A DNA stretch of 57,185 nucleotides from positions 1 to 57,185 of the forward strand of contig CALXMF010000013.1 of the NCBI GenBank assembly GCA_944389415.1, written 5' to 3'. Shown here one piece after another: positions 1 through 8,298 of the stretch; the first letter of the stretch is position 1; each line of letters starts with the position of its first letter. This stretch comes from an uncultured Spirochaetota bacterium. GTDB lineage: Bacteria; Spirochaetota; Spirochaetia; Treponematales; Treponemataceae. The position numbers and the translations under genes were made by a program. The notes below the pieces were generated by a model that saw nothing but the letters and a program-made list of their open reading frames with translations, searched no databases and was not told the DNA's origin.

Positions 1-51
1 CTCCTGCGCCGATGATACTGCTTCTTGTGGGAAAGTAGGTCGCTGCCAGGC
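1..51 (+). rRNA. rrf: 5S ribosomal RNA, 3' end (partial)
   Basis: The first ~51 bases match the 3' end of bacterial 5S rRNA: the CCGATGATACTG block, the GTAGGTCGCTGCCAGGC end and the GAAAGTAGG segment lie in the same relative positions as in other 5S genes (E. coli ends CTGCCAGGCAT). The 5' part lies outside the window. A T-rich run (52-60) follows directly and probably forms the operon terminator. Only the 3' half is visible, so the call rests on motif recognition. Confidence 0.85.
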
Positions 52-105
52 TTTTTCTTTTCCCTCTCCCTACTCCTCTTTTGATAAAATACTTCCGTTT
101 TCTTA

Positions 106-1032
106 TTGATTATTTTACCTCTTTCCTTAATAATACTGAAAAATATTCATCTTTTTATACATTTATTTTTAGGAGAAAAGAAAGTTGTTATCTTCTTTTT
201 ATTTAGAAAAAATCTGATTGTCCATTGTTTATTTTTATGTATGTATGTAACAGTATTTGCTGCAACTCAAGAATTGTCTGATAGTAATACCCTAGTATCT
301 GAGAATGATTCACAGCAAAACAAAACAATGCAGTTACGTCAACTTGCCTTATCAAACCCTGAATATGTTGTTTGTGCCGGTGATGTGTATAATTTAAGTT
401 ATAATGCTGGCGGTCAGGCTATAAGCTATACAATTCAACTTGATACTTCATATAGGTTAAAAGTAGCGAATCTTGCAACAATAAATGTTGCCGGTCAAAG
501 ATTTACACAGGTAAAAAAGTCTGTAGAAGATATAGTTATAAAGAATTATCCATTCAGTGCTGTACAGTTTACGTTAGTTTCTCCCTCTCAATTTAAAGTG
601 TTGATTAAAGGTGAAGTATCATCTGTGTCTGAAATAATAACATGGGGTGGACAGCGTCTAAGTGAATGTGTGAAGGAAGTTGCTACTGAATATACATCTT
701 TTCGTTCTGTGCAAGTCGAGTCTGCCGATGGTAAAAGAGTAACACATGATTTGTTTCTAGCACAACGGTACGGTGATATGTCACAAGATCCCTTTTTGCG
801 TCCGGGAGATACGGTTATTTTACAGCGATATGACAGAAAGGTAACGATTAGCGGTGCTGTGGAGCGTCCGGGGGAATATGAGCTGTTGCCTGGTGAACAC
901 TTGGAAGAACTTCTGAATAAATATGGCGGAGGATTGACGCAATTTGCAGATGTAAATACTATTTCTGTTTTACGGTTGATTAATCTTGAAAATACCTCTA
1001 TAAAATCTGGTGAATATATATCTCGATTTTAA
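106..1032 (+). CDS. SLBB/Wza-type polysaccharide export protein, N-terminal part of a frameshifted gene
   Basis: This is the 5' part of a periplasmic polysaccharide export-like protein (Wza/SLBB family). After a hydrophobic leader ending near VFAATQ comes a Poly_export-like region (about residues 87-165), then a first SLBB domain (VTISGAVERPGEYEL, about residues 245-300). The frame stops at 1030-1032, just where a second SLBB-containing frame (1010-1714) takes over, so the gene appears split by a +1-type shift at an (AT)4 tract (1014-1021). The TTG at 106 has no Shine-Dalgarno. A good AGGAG at 171-175 has no in-frame canonical start behind it, and the next in-frame ATG is at 241, so the start is uncertain and a second lesion near 185-215 is possible. 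The family acts in export of surface or extracellular polysaccharide; whether this copy works is unknown. Confidence 0.6.
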   Translation: MIILPLSLIILKNIHLFIHLFLGEKKVVIFFLFRKNLIVHCLFLCMYVTVFAATQELSDSNTLVSENDSQQNKTMQLRQLALSNPEYVVCAGDVYNLSYNAGGQAISYTIQLDTSYRLKVANLATINVAGQRFTQVKKSVEDIVIKNYPFSAVQFTLVSPSQFKVLIKGEVSSVSEIITWGGQRLSECVKEVATEYTSFRSVQVESADGKRVTHDLFLAQRYGDMSQDPFLRPGDTVILQRYDRKVTISGAVERPGEYELLPGEHLEELLNKYGGGLTQFADVNTISVLRLINLENTSIKSGEYISRF

Positions 1033-1714
1033 TATGGTCTTTAGAAATAATCGTTTTGATTATGACTTATGTGATTATGACGCTGTTTCTATAGCTTCTG
1101 TATTAAGACTGAAACCCATTATTTTTATGGAAGGAGCGGTTAGACAGGTTGAAGCTGATTCAGCTGCAGAAGTTGTTGATGAAGCTGCTTCTCGCAAGAC
1201 GGTTGTTTCATTCACTCTTGGCGAAGATTATGGCGATATAGTGCGCCGAGTGTCCAGTTTTTTTTCATCTCAATCGGATACAGGAAAAGCATATATAATT
1301 CGCGGATCTGAAGTATTGCCGCTTAATATAGAAGATTTGATTTATAATAGAATTGAAAAGGCGGGGATCACTGCAGAACTGTTTGATACAGTTATTGTGC
1401 CATTCCGTTTATATTATGTAACTGTTGCCGGTGCTGTTAATGCCCCGGGGCGATTTCCATATGTGCCGGATCGTACGTGGGAATATTACATAGGTCTTGC
1501 GGGTGGATTTAATGAACAAAATGGTATGGAAACTATAACGATACAAGGGCCTGATGGAATGAAGTTATCGAAATCTGATGTTATTTTACCTGAAACAACC
1601 ATAACAGCTGAACGAAATGGTTTTTTGTATAATTTTAACCGATTTGCTGTTCCTGTCACAACTTTATTATCAATTACAAGTACAATTCTAATGTTCTTTA
1701 ATTTGGCAAAATGA
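1010..1714 (+). CDS. SLBB polysaccharide export protein, C-terminal part of a frameshifted gene
   Basis: This reading frame continues the protein of the preceding frame, with an overlap of 23 bp. A segment with FMEGAVRQVEAD and a second SLBB domain (YVTVAGAVNAPGRFPYVP, about residues 135-180, followed by AGGFNEQNG) are followed by a C-terminal hydrophobic segment (PVTTLLSITSTILMFF) that would anchor it in a membrane. The nominal GTG start at 1010 has no ribosome-binding site and lies inside the upstream frame. I therefore read it as the downstream half of one gene of about 530 codons and not as an independent gene. It could still be expressed by frameshifting or after slippage at the AT repeat. 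Upstream neighbour is the 5S rRNA and downstream is the flagellar operon promoter. Confidence 0.6.
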   Translation: MNIYLDFNMVFRNNRFDYDLCDYDAVSIASVLRLKPIIFMEGAVRQVEADSAAEVVDEAASRKTVVSFTLGEDYGDIVRRVSSFFSSQSDTGKAYIIRGSEVLPLNIEDLIYNRIEKAGITAELFDTVIVPFRLYYVTVAGAVNAPGRFPYVPDRTWEYYIGLAGGFNEQNGMETITIQGPDGMKLSKSDVILPETTITAERNGFLYNFNRFAVPVTTLLSITSTILMFFNLAK

Positions 1715-1737
1715 TTCTGTGTTAAAACGGGAAATAC

Positions 1738-1764
1738 TATAGTTGTTGTTTTTTTTGCCGATAA
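1738..1764 (+). promoter_or_regulatory. Sigma-28 (FliA)-type promoter for the flagellar operon
   Basis: TATA (1738-1741), 15 bases, then GCCGATAA (1757-1764). The -10 is a perfect match to the flagellar sigma-28 consensus TAAA-N15-GCCGATAA and the spacing is exact; the -35 differs at one base. Transcription would start near 1771, about 90 bases before flbB. A sigma-28-like promoter at the head of the treponemal fla operon is established knowledge for T. pallidum; here it is inferred from sequence. Confidence 0.7.
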
Positions 1765-1860
1765 ACAGAAAAGATATCTGTTTGTATATTTTAATGGCAG
1801 ATATTGTTATGCATTTTAAGTGGATAACAGGACTTTTCGGCGAAGTTCAGGAGTTTAAAT

Positions 1861-2535
1861 ATGGCTTCTTATAAAAGAAGAAATGTTGGCAAAACAATTT
1901 TGTTATTGTTCCTGATATTGATTTTAATATTAGGTGGTTTACTTTGGTTTGATTATCTTGGTTTAATTACTACGAAGCAGTTGTTTTCTCCTGTATATCG
2001 GCTTCTGGGGTTAGAACCGCAGTCATCTGTAACTGTTACATCAGGAGTTTCAATATTTTCGGATATTGATGAAGATCGTTATGCTAAGCGCCTTGAGGCT
2101 TTAAATATTAGAACGCAAGAATTAGATAAGCGGGAACAGGATATATTACTTGCTGAACAGAAAAATAATCAAATAGCACAGGAATTGGAAGATAGGCGAA
2201 TTTCTCAGGAAGAAAGAGAAAAAACATTTAATAATACGGTGAAAAAGTACGATGATAGAGAAGTAAACATCGTGCAGAATGTACAAAATCTGACCGGGAT
2301 GCAGCCGCAGAATGCAGTTGATATTTTGGTGGCGATGGATGACCAAGATGTGATTGATATTCTACGAAAAGCAGATGAAATTGCTGCTGAAGAAGGCAGC
2401 GCATCTATGGTGGCATATTGGTTGTCGCTTATGCCGGCAGATCGTGCTGCTCAAATTCAGAGAAAAATGCTTTCCAAGCCTTCATCTCTTGAAGCTGTAT
2501 CTGATATAACTGATACACAGGAGTTAGCTCAGTAA
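1861..2535 (+). CDS. flbB: FlbB-like periplasmic flagellar collar protein (MotE-like)
   Basis: The 224-residue protein has a short basic N-terminus, one transmembrane segment (about 12-32), a charged coiled coil (about 72-135, rich in E, K, R, Q) and a C-terminal MotE-like domain (about 138-207, TGMQPQNAVDILVAMDDQDV...LMPADRAAQI). This matches FlbB (BB0286 in Borrelia), which scaffolds the spirochete-specific collar around the periplasmic flagellar motor; B. burgdorferi flbB likewise sits directly upstream of the fliK-like and flgD genes. CAGGAG at about 1848 gives a good ribosome-binding site for ATG 1861. It is the first gene after a sigma-28-type promoter. The symbol rests on architecture and synteny, not an alignment. 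Confidence 0.65.
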   Translation: MASYKRRNVGKTILLLFLILILILGGLLWFDYLGLITTKQLFSPVYRLLGLEPQSSVTVTSGVSIFSDIDEDRYAKRLEALNIRTQELDKREQDILLAEQKNNQIAQELEDRRISQEEREKTFNNTVKKYDDREVNIVQNVQNLTGMQPQNAVDILVAMDDQDVIDILRKADEIAAEEGSASMVAYWLSLMPADRAAQIQRKMLSKPSSLEAVSDITDTQELAQ

Positions 2536-2540
2536 ATAAG

Positions 2541-2578
2541 AACCTTCTGCCGGTGGATGATGGGCAGGAGGTTTTTTT
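2541..2578 (+). promoter_or_regulatory. Hairpin with T-run that overlaps the fliK ribosome-binding site
   Basis: AACCTTCTGCC (2541-2551) pairs with GGCAGGAGGTT (2563-2573) over 11 bp with one G-T wobble, loop 2552-2562, followed by a run of T to 2578. It looks like an intrinsic terminator just after the flbB stop (2533-2535), but its 3' arm contains the AGGAGG (2566-2571) that serves the fliK ATG at 2581. It could act as an attenuator and as a translational-coupling switch. Confidence 0.65.
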
Positions 2579-2580
2579 AT

Positions 2581-3915
2581 ATGCAAACGCAGCTGGTTAA
2601 TCTTGATGCAACGACAAACAGCCAGTCAAAAATACAGAATTCATCAAAAGGTTCACAGACAAAAACAGTTTCTTCTTTTGAGAAACATCTGACTGACGCT
2701 CAAAATATACAGCAGGAAAAATCATCTTCTGTTGCCGGTCATACAGAAAAAAACGGAAATCCATCTGAGAATCAAATCACATATTCAGAAAAAAATAGCG
2801 AACTTGGTGAGCCTTCTCAACAAACGCAGCTGGTTTTTTCAGCAAAAACAGCAGAGAAGAATTTATTTAAAGAATGTCTGCTGAAAAATCAAAATGAAAA
2901 GATATCACAGAGCGGAAATACTGTACCACAAGAGACTGGTATGGTACCTACTGATACTGAAAAATCTGAACTAGATTTGGATATCGGTCTTATTGAGGAT
3001 GATGCTCTTCTTTCTGTAGTGTTGGAACGTGCGAAATCTGAGGAAGCAGAAACAAATATGGTTAGTCTGCCGGAGTTGGAAGAGGCTGGGGATACAGTGC
3101 AGATAGATAATAAATCTGCTAGCAAAAATAAAAAGAAAGTAGAAGGTATAGAAAATATTCCGGCTGCCTCTGTTTCTTCCTGCAATATACAGCAGATTTC
3201 TTCTGACCCTGCCTTAATTGTGTCTGATACGATGCCGTTTAATACAGAATTGTCTGCTCACCGGCTGTACTCACAGGGGCGCAGTGAGAAACCTTTGATT
3301 TCAGTAATAGATGAGCGCTCACAGATATCTGCGCAGGAAGCTGTTCTTCAAAATGGAAATATAAAAACTGATTTTACTGGTAATGGTGTGGCGCAAATGT
3401 CTCTTACATTATCAGAAAAGGGGGCAGTGCCAGGTACAGCTGCGGCAAAATCAGAGGTAGCAAGTAGCAGGTTTGCTTCAATGCTGTCTGCTGAAATCAA
3501 TGCTCATGCAGGGGAGTTTGTAAAAACGGGATCTATTATTTTACGCGATAATAATGTCGGGTCGATTAATCTTGTTTTACATCCGGAAGAGCTTGGAGAT
3601 GTCAAGATCAGTTTGAAATTAACCGATAAAATAATAGCTGGTCATATCACTGTTGCTTCTCAGGAAGCATATAATGCTTTTAAGAGTAACATAGAAACGC
3701 TGCGGCAGGCATTTGTTTCAAATGGGTTTGAAGCGGCTGGCTTTGAACTTTCATGGTCAGGAAGTGACACAGATCAGGGAGATCGGCAGCAACAGGGTCG
3801 TAATCTATATCATGGTCTTGCTTATGTTGAAAGTATTCCTGATGCCGTTGGGACTGGTGTTGCTGAAAAAAAATATTCAGATTCCAGCCAATATGCCGTT
3901 AATGTAATGGTATAG
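2581..3915 (+). CDS. fliK: FliK-like flagellar hook-length control protein (Tap1)
   Basis: The first ~290 residues are low-complexity, Gln/Ser/Glu/Lys-rich and probably disordered, as in FliK rulers. The C-terminal ~100 residues carry the FliK C-domain pattern (LVLHPEELGDVKISL, then AYNAFKSNIETLRQAF and GFEAAGFELSW), the part that contacts FlhB to switch export specificity. Position directly before flgD and flgE is that of treponemal tap1. An earlier in-frame ATG exists at 2557, but AGGAGG at 2566-2571 with a 9-base spacer favours 2581, giving 444 residues. Its ribosome-binding site is in the stem of a hairpin, so translation may depend on flbB translation. Confidence 0.8.
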   Translation: MQTQLVNLDATTNSQSKIQNSSKGSQTKTVSSFEKHLTDAQNIQQEKSSSVAGHTEKNGNPSENQITYSEKNSELGEPSQQTQLVFSAKTAEKNLFKECLLKNQNEKISQSGNTVPQETGMVPTDTEKSELDLDIGLIEDDALLSVVLERAKSEEAETNMVSLPELEEAGDTVQIDNKSASKNKKKVEGIENIPAASVSSCNIQQISSDPALIVSDTMPFNTELSAHRLYSQGRSEKPLISVIDERSQISAQEAVLQNGNIKTDFTGNGVAQMSLTLSEKGAVPGTAAAKSEVASSRFASMLSAEINAHAGEFVKTGSIILRDNNVGSINLVLHPEELGDVKISLKLTDKIIAGHITVASQEAYNAFKSNIETLRQAFVSNGFEAAGFELSWSGSDTDQGDRQQQGRNLYHGLAYVESIPDAVGTGVAEKKYSDSSQYAVNVMV

Positions 3916-3942
3916 ATTTATTGGTATTAAATGGAGCAGAAA

Positions 3943-4386
3943 ATGGAATTGAACACTACAATGAGCGCTGGTGAACAGGTTAAAACAAAACAGGCTGTGG
4001 ACATGTTCAACAAGACACTTGCTGTAAATGGACGTACTGCAAGTCAGGAATTAGGCAAGGATGATTTTCTGAAGTTATTGTTGACGCAGTTGTCTCATCA
4101 GGATCCAACTGCTCCAATGGATAATACGCAATTTATTGCTCAAATGGCACAGTTTTCGACATTGGAACAGATGACCAATATGAGCAGTGGTGTTAATCAG
4201 CTGGCAAATTTATTAAATTCTTCAGATGCGGCTGCAACAATAGGAAAAACGGTTGAAATTGATACGGGCTCTGATGTGTCTGTAACCGGAACTGTTGAAG
4301 CTGTTACACGCGGTTCTCAGCCGCAGGTTCAGGTTAATGGCATGCTGTATGATGTCAACAGCATTAAAACTATTTATGCAAACTAA
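3943..4386 (+). CDS. flgD: FlgD hook-capping (hook assembly scaffold) protein
   Basis: The 147-residue protein has the FlgD core: [22 protein letters not shown], then [18 protein letters not shown] and a short C-terminal beta region ([10 protein letters not shown]...[15 protein letters not shown]). FlgD caps the growing hook and directs addition of FlgE subunits. It is much shorter than enterobacterial FlgD (about 230), lacking most of the C-terminal Tudor/FnIII part, as is usual for spirochetes. An in-frame ATG lies at 3931 without a ribosome-binding site; GGAG at 3933-3936 points to 3943. It sits 27 bp after fliK and 14 bp before flgE. Confidence 0.9.
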   Translation: MELNTTMSAGEQVKTKQAVDMFNKTLAVNGRTASQELGKDDFLKLLLTQLSHQDPTAPMDNTQFIAQMAQFSTLEQMTNMSSGVNQLANLLNSSDAAATIGKTVEIDTGSDVSVTGTVEAVTRGSQPQVQVNGMLYDVNSIKTIYAN

Positions 4387-4400
4387 AAGAGGGTAGTTAT

Positions 4401-5792
4401 ATGATGAGATCACTTTACGCTGGTGTATCCGGCATGCAGAACCACCAAACACGTCTTGATGTCATTGGTAATAATGTTGCGAATGTGAATACGACTGGTT
4501 TTAAAAGAGGCCGTGTGAATTTTCAGGATATGATATCACAGCAGCTTTCGGGGGCTTCAAGTCCGACTGCTGAACTTGGTGGTGTAAATCCTAAAGAAGT
4601 TGGATTGGGGGTGATGACTGCCAGTATTGATACTGTATTTACACAGGGTAATCTCCAGTCAACAGGTATTTCAACAGATGTCGCTATCCAGGGAAATGGT
4701 TTTTTTATTCTGCAAAATGGTGATCAGACTTTTTATACACGCGCAGGAGCATTTGGTGTTGACCGCGATGGTACACTGGTTAATCCGGCGAATGGTATGC
4801 GTGTGCAGGGATGGATGGCGCGTGATGTAAATGGGGAGATGATTGTAAATACAGCGGGTTATACAGAAGATCTTGTAATTCCAATCGGTGCGAAAGATCC
4901 TGCGAAAGCAACAGCAAATGTAAATTATGCTTGTAATTTGAATAAAAATACACCTGAAATCTTGGAAGGAGCAACAGAAGCTGATATACAGAGAGGTACC
5001 TGGTCAACGGAATTTAAAGTATATGACAGTTTTGGTAATGAACATAATTTGAATATTTCTTTTACTCGTGTTCCAGGTAATCCTAATCAATGGCAGGCAA
5101 CAGTAAATGTTGATCCTGAAAATGAAGTTGCAACACAAACGAGAGTTGGTCTGGGGACCACTGATGGCGTAGGTGATACCTTCCTTATTAATTTTGATAA
5201 TACTGGTACTTTGCAATCTGTTACAGATACGGCTGGAAATGTAACAAATCCGGAAGGGCAGGTTATTTTACAGGCTTCGTTTGATGTAGCAAACGCAAAT
5301 CCAGATGAGAATGGAAATCCGTACCGTCAGACATTGAATATAAATCTGGGAACAATTGGCAGTCAGCAGAATACTATCACACAGAGTGCTGCGCAAAGTT
5401 CAACGAAAGCGTATTCTCAGGACGGTTATGGAATGGGTTACTTGGAGAATTTTAAAATTGATTCGACAGGAACCATAACAGGCGTATATTCCAATGGTAC
5501 AAACAGGACAATTGGTCAGATTGCCTTGGCGTCCTTTACAAATCAGGGCGGCCTTGAAAAAGCTGGTGATAATACATATGTTGAATCGAATAACTCTGGA
5601 CTTGCGAATATTGGTGTTTCTGGTGTTGCCGGAAAAGGGTCTTTGATGGCTGGTGCTTTAGAGATGTCAAACGTTGATCTTACCGAGCAATTTACAGATA
5701 TGATTGTTACGCAGCGAGGTTTTCAGGCCAGTTCAAAAACAATACAGACAGCAGATGTATTGCTCGATACGGTATTGAGTTTGAAGCGTTAA
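4401..5792 (+). CDS. flgE: FlgE flagellar hook protein
   Basis: The 463-residue protein starts [16 protein letters not shown], the rod/hook family N-terminus, followed by [20 protein letters not shown]. It ends with the hook C-terminal helix ([31 protein letters not shown]). A single cysteine lies at residue 178 (NYACNLNKN) and a lysine at 165 (IGAKDPAKA). These are the numbers reported for the Lys165-Cys178 lysinoalanine cross-link of the Treponema denticola hook, so the hook is probably covalently cross-linked here too. Exact numbering supports the start at 4401. AGAGGG at 4387-4392 is the ribosome-binding site. A strong terminator follows, so flgE closes the first transcription segment of the cluster. 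Confidence 0.97.
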   Translation: MMRSLYAGVSGMQNHQTRLDVIGNNVANVNTTGFKRGRVNFQDMISQQLSGASSPTAELGGVNPKEVGLGVMTASIDTVFTQGNLQSTGISTDVAIQGNGFFILQNGDQTFYTRAGAFGVDRDGTLVNPANGMRVQGWMARDVNGEMIVNTAGYTEDLVIPIGAKDPAKATANVNYACNLNKNTPEILEGATEADIQRGTWSTEFKVYDSFGNEHNLNISFTRVPGNPNQWQATVNVDPENEVATQTRVGLGTTDGVGDTFLINFDNTGTLQSVTDTAGNVTNPEGQVILQASFDVANANPDENGNPYRQTLNINLGTIGSQQNTITQSAAQSSTKAYSQDGYGMGYLENFKIDSTGTITGVYSNGTNRTIGQIALASFTNQGGLEKAGDNTYVESNNSGLANIGVSGVAGKGSLMAGALEMSNVDLTEQFTDMIVTQRGFQASSKTIQTADVLLDTVLSLKR

Positions 5793-5826
5793 AAAGTGAT
5801 TAGATAAATACTATCTGACTATAATC

Positions 5827-5857
5827 AAAAGACCGGTATTATACCGGTCTTTTTTTT
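5827..5857 (+). terminator. Rho-independent terminator after flgE
   Basis: GACCGGTAT (5831-5839) and ATACCGGTC (5841-5849) form a perfect GC-rich stem followed by eight T (5850-5857). AAAA before the stem makes it partly bidirectional. It lies 34 bp after the flgE stop and before a new promoter, splitting the flagellar cluster into two transcription segments. Confidence 0.9.
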
Positions 5858-5901
5858 CGTGATATAATCTGCTGTATTTTATAACTTTATGTTTTTTTCA
5901 C

Positions 5902-5928
5902 TTAACTGTGTAACTAAACCGCCGATAT
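5902..5928 (+). promoter_or_regulatory. Sigma-28-type promoter before flbD-motA
   Basis: TTAA (5902-5905), 15 bases, GCCGATAT (5921-5928); each box has one mismatch to TAAA-N15-GCCGATAA and the spacing is exact. It lies just after the flgE terminator. Transcription would begin near 5935, about 70 bases before the flbD ATG at 6007. It would restart transcription of the stator, switch and export genes. Confidence 0.6.
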
Positions 5929-6006
5929 TATATATGGTTGTATATTCTTTGGGTAAACCAAACGGGCCTACTTGACTGTAAGGTTATAAGTGTACAAAAT
6001 ATAGGG

Positions 6007-6204
6007 ATGATAGAAGTTATGCGCCTTGACGGCAAGCGGTATTGGATAAATCCGCATCAGATCGAGAGCATCGAAACTAATCCCGATGTGACATTATGTA
6101 TGTTATCCGGAAAGCATGTGGTTGTCAGAAATACTCCTGAAGATATTATTCAGAAGATAATTGATTACCGCCGCAGAATCGGAGCATTCAAAAACGAGGA
6201 ATAA
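6007..6204 (+). CDS. flbD: FlbD flagellar family protein
   Basis: This is a 65-residue FlbD-family protein: MIEVMRLDGKRYWINPHQIESIE, then DVTLCMLSGKHVVVRNT and IIQKIIDYRRRI. FlbD is found between flgE and motA in spirochetes and many other flagellated bacteria; its role is still poorly defined. A TTG at 5938 would extend the N-terminus by 23 residues, but the family begins at MIEV..LDG, and the extension would begin almost at the predicted transcription start, so ATG 6007 was chosen. motA starts 4 bp after its stop. Confidence 0.85.
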   Translation: MIEVMRLDGKRYWINPHQIESIETNPDVTLCMLSGKHVVVRNTPEDIIQKIIDYRRRIGAFKNEE

Positions 6205-6208
6205 TACT

Positions 6209-6991
6209 ATGGATTTGGCGACTATTATTGGTCTTGTCGGCGGTACTGCCTGTGTTGTAATGTCAGTCTTGACATCTGGTGGTACCATAATGGGTATTAT
6301 TGATATCCCTTCGGTATTCATGACGATTGGTGGTTCGTATATGGCTTTGATGATCGTCGCGCCGCTGAAGAAGACTCTTGGTATATTTAAAATAATGGGA
6401 CGGGCTTTTAAAATTCCTGATTTTGGTGAAAAAACACTTGTTCAGAATATGGTTGCATTGTCAGAGAAAGCACGCCGAGAGGGTATCCTTGCTCTTGAAG
6501 AAGGGCTTGAAGATCTAGATGATGAATTTATGAAGACTGGATTGCGCCTCGTCGTTGATGGTACTGATGGTGCAGTTATCAGGAATATACTTGAAAGTGA
6601 GATGAATCAAATAGAAGCCCGCCACATGGATTGGTTGAATATCATTTCTCAATGGGCAGGTTATGCTCCTGGTTTTGGTATGACAGGAACTGTCGTTGGT
6701 CTGATTGGTATGTTGCGCAACATGGAAGATAAATCATCTATTGGTCCTAATATGGCTGTTGCTCTTATTACAACTTTGTATGGTGCGTTGATGGCTAACT
6801 GGCTTATCGCGCCTTTCGGACAGAAGCTGCTGGCACAACATAATGATGAAATGCGGGTTAAGGAAATGATTATTGAGGGTGTCTTATCTATTCAATCAGG
6901 TGACAATCCGCGTATTTTAGCAATGAAGTTGCTTACTTATCTAGATCCAAAAGCCAGAAAAGTTATTGAATCTGATGTTCTGAAGGATTAA
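6209..6991 (+). CDS. motA: MotA flagellar stator protein
   Basis: The 260-residue protein has the MotA/TolQ/ExbB fold: two N-terminal membrane segments (LATIIGLVGGTACVVMSVL; FMTIGGSYMALMIVAPL), a cytoplasmic domain with many charged residues that contacts FliG, and two C-terminal membrane segments (APGFGMTGTVVGLIGML with the conserved proline; NMAVALITTLYGALMANWLIAP). It forms the ion channel of the stator with MotB. The longer frame from 6161 would run inside flbD; ATG 6209 follows GAGGAATA and gives the usual length. Position between flbD and motB is standard. Confidence 0.95.
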   Translation: MDLATIIGLVGGTACVVMSVLTSGGTIMGIIDIPSVFMTIGGSYMALMIVAPLKKTLGIFKIMGRAFKIPDFGEKTLVQNMVALSEKARREGILALEEGLEDLDDEFMKTGLRLVVDGTDGAVIRNILESEMNQIEARHMDWLNIISQWAGYAPGFGMTGTVVGLIGMLRNMEDKSSIGPNMAVALITTLYGALMANWLIAPFGQKLLAQHNDEMRVKEMIIEGVLSIQSGDNPRILAMKLLTYLDPKARKVIESDVLKD

Positions 6992-7003
6992 GGGAGTCGT
7001 TTT

Positions 7004-7717
7004 ATGGGTAAGAAAAAAGAACCCGAGAAACCTTCAACTGCGTGGCAGGGTACATATGGTGATATGATCACCCTGATGCTGTGTTTCTTTGTCATGTTAT
7101 ATAACCCGACCGAAATAGATGCTGTTCAGCTTGCAGCTTTAACAGCATCTTTGCAGGGAGATCCTACTGCAGGTGGGCAATCTTTATCAGCGGGGCGTTT
7201 GGCTGATTTGGGAAATACAGTAAATAGTCTTCCTGCGCTTGATAAAGGAAAATCATTAGGGTTGGCTGTTAAGCGTGCTGTTAGTTTATTTGCTCCTGAT
7301 GTTAAATCAAGTAGAATTACGCTTACAAGTGATGAACGTGGACTGATCATCACTCTTGCTTCTGATGCTTTCTTTAAGCAGGGAAGTGCAGATTTGGATA
7401 TTGATGCGACTCGAGATACTATGTTGCGGTTGGCTCAGTTCCTTTCTTCAGATGAACTGAAGGGGCGTCGCTTTAGAATAGAAGGTCACACAGATAATAC
7501 TCCTGTTACTGGAACTGATTTCCCTAGTAACTGGGAATTATCAAGTGCACGGGCAGTTAATGTGCTGCATTATTTAGCTGATTTTGGTGCTGATGAATCT
7601 CAGTTCTCTGTTGCTGGATATGCCGATACACGGCCAAAGTTTTCAGATGATACTGCAGAGGGAAGGGCATATAATCGTCGTGTAGATATAATAATTCTGG
7701 ATGACGGACATTTTTAA
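7004..7717 (+). CDS. motB: MotB flagellar stator protein
   Basis: The 237-residue protein has a basic N-terminus, one membrane helix carrying the essential proton-binding aspartate ([15 protein letters not shown], Asp20), a periplasmic linker and a C-terminal OmpA-like peptidoglycan-binding domain ([33 protein letters not shown]). It anchors the MotA/MotB stator to peptidoglycan and conducts protons. GGGAG at 6991-6995 is the ribosome-binding site, 12 bp after motA. The periplasmic OmpA part is complete. Confidence 0.96.
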   Translation: MGKKKEPEKPSTAWQGTYGDMITLMLCFFVMLYNPTEIDAVQLAALTASLQGDPTAGGQSLSAGRLADLGNTVNSLPALDKGKSLGLAVKRAVSLFAPDVKSSRITLTSDERGLIITLASDAFFKQGSADLDIDATRDTMLRLAQFLSSDELKGRRFRIEGHTDNTPVTGTDFPSNWELSSARAVNVLHYLADFGADESQFSVAGYADTRPKFSDDTAEGRAYNRRVDIIILDDGHF

Positions 7718-7741
7718 TGTTACAATTAAGGAAGGTTGTTT

Positions 7742-8284
7742 ATGGCTGATGAAGATTTAGGAATGGATGAGAATACTGCCAGTGCTGGGCCTGCAAAAAA
7801 AGGTTTGATGGGAGGTCTTTTACCGACGCTCCTTAAATGGATAGCTATTGCGATTGGTGCTATAATAGTAATTGTAACTGTTGTTGTTATAACACTTCAT
7901 GTGGTGGGGGGAAATACAACAGCCCAGACTACAATACCTGTTGCTCAAGAATACTCTGGCCGTCGTGAAACGCTTGACTGGTTCACTTCTATTGGTTCTA
8001 TTCGTACAAAAACAAGTGATGCTGTCCCTGTCAGTGTATTAGTTGAGGTTGTCTTAGGATACAAAAAAGACGATAAATCTGCTGCTACAGAAATAACAGC
8101 TCGTTTAATTGAAATTAAGGACTTCTTGCGTCGTTATTTTACTGAGAAAAGGGCAGATGATCTGCGCCCGATGAATGAAGAGAAACTCAAGATAGAAATT
8201 CGTAACTCGATAAATGATGATATTTTGAGTAATTCTAAGATTAAAGATGTCCGGTTCCTAAGTTTAGAAGTGATTGAGCAATAA
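7742..8284 (+). CDS. fliL: FliL flagellar basal body-associated protein
   Basis: The 180-residue protein has a single membrane segment (TLLKWIAIAIGAIIVIVTVVVI, about residues 28-50) and a periplasmic FliL domain (VPVSVLVEVVLGYKKDD, IEIRNSINDDILSNS, VRFLSLEVIEQ). FliL forms a ring around the stator and supports torque. The frame is open from TTG 7736, but GGAAGG at 7730-7735 and ATG 7742 give the natural start. It sits between motB and fliM as in other spirochetes. Confidence 0.92.
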   Translation: MADEDLGMDENTASAGPAKKGLMGGLLPTLLKWIAIAIGAIIVIVTVVVITLHVVGGNTTAQTTIPVAQEYSGRRETLDWFTSIGSIRTKTSDAVPVSVLVEVVLGYKKDDKSAATEITARLIEIKDFLRRYFTEKRADDLRPMNEEKLKIEIRNSINDDILSNSKIKDVRFLSLEVIEQ

Positions 8285-8298
8285 AAAGGTATACATGC

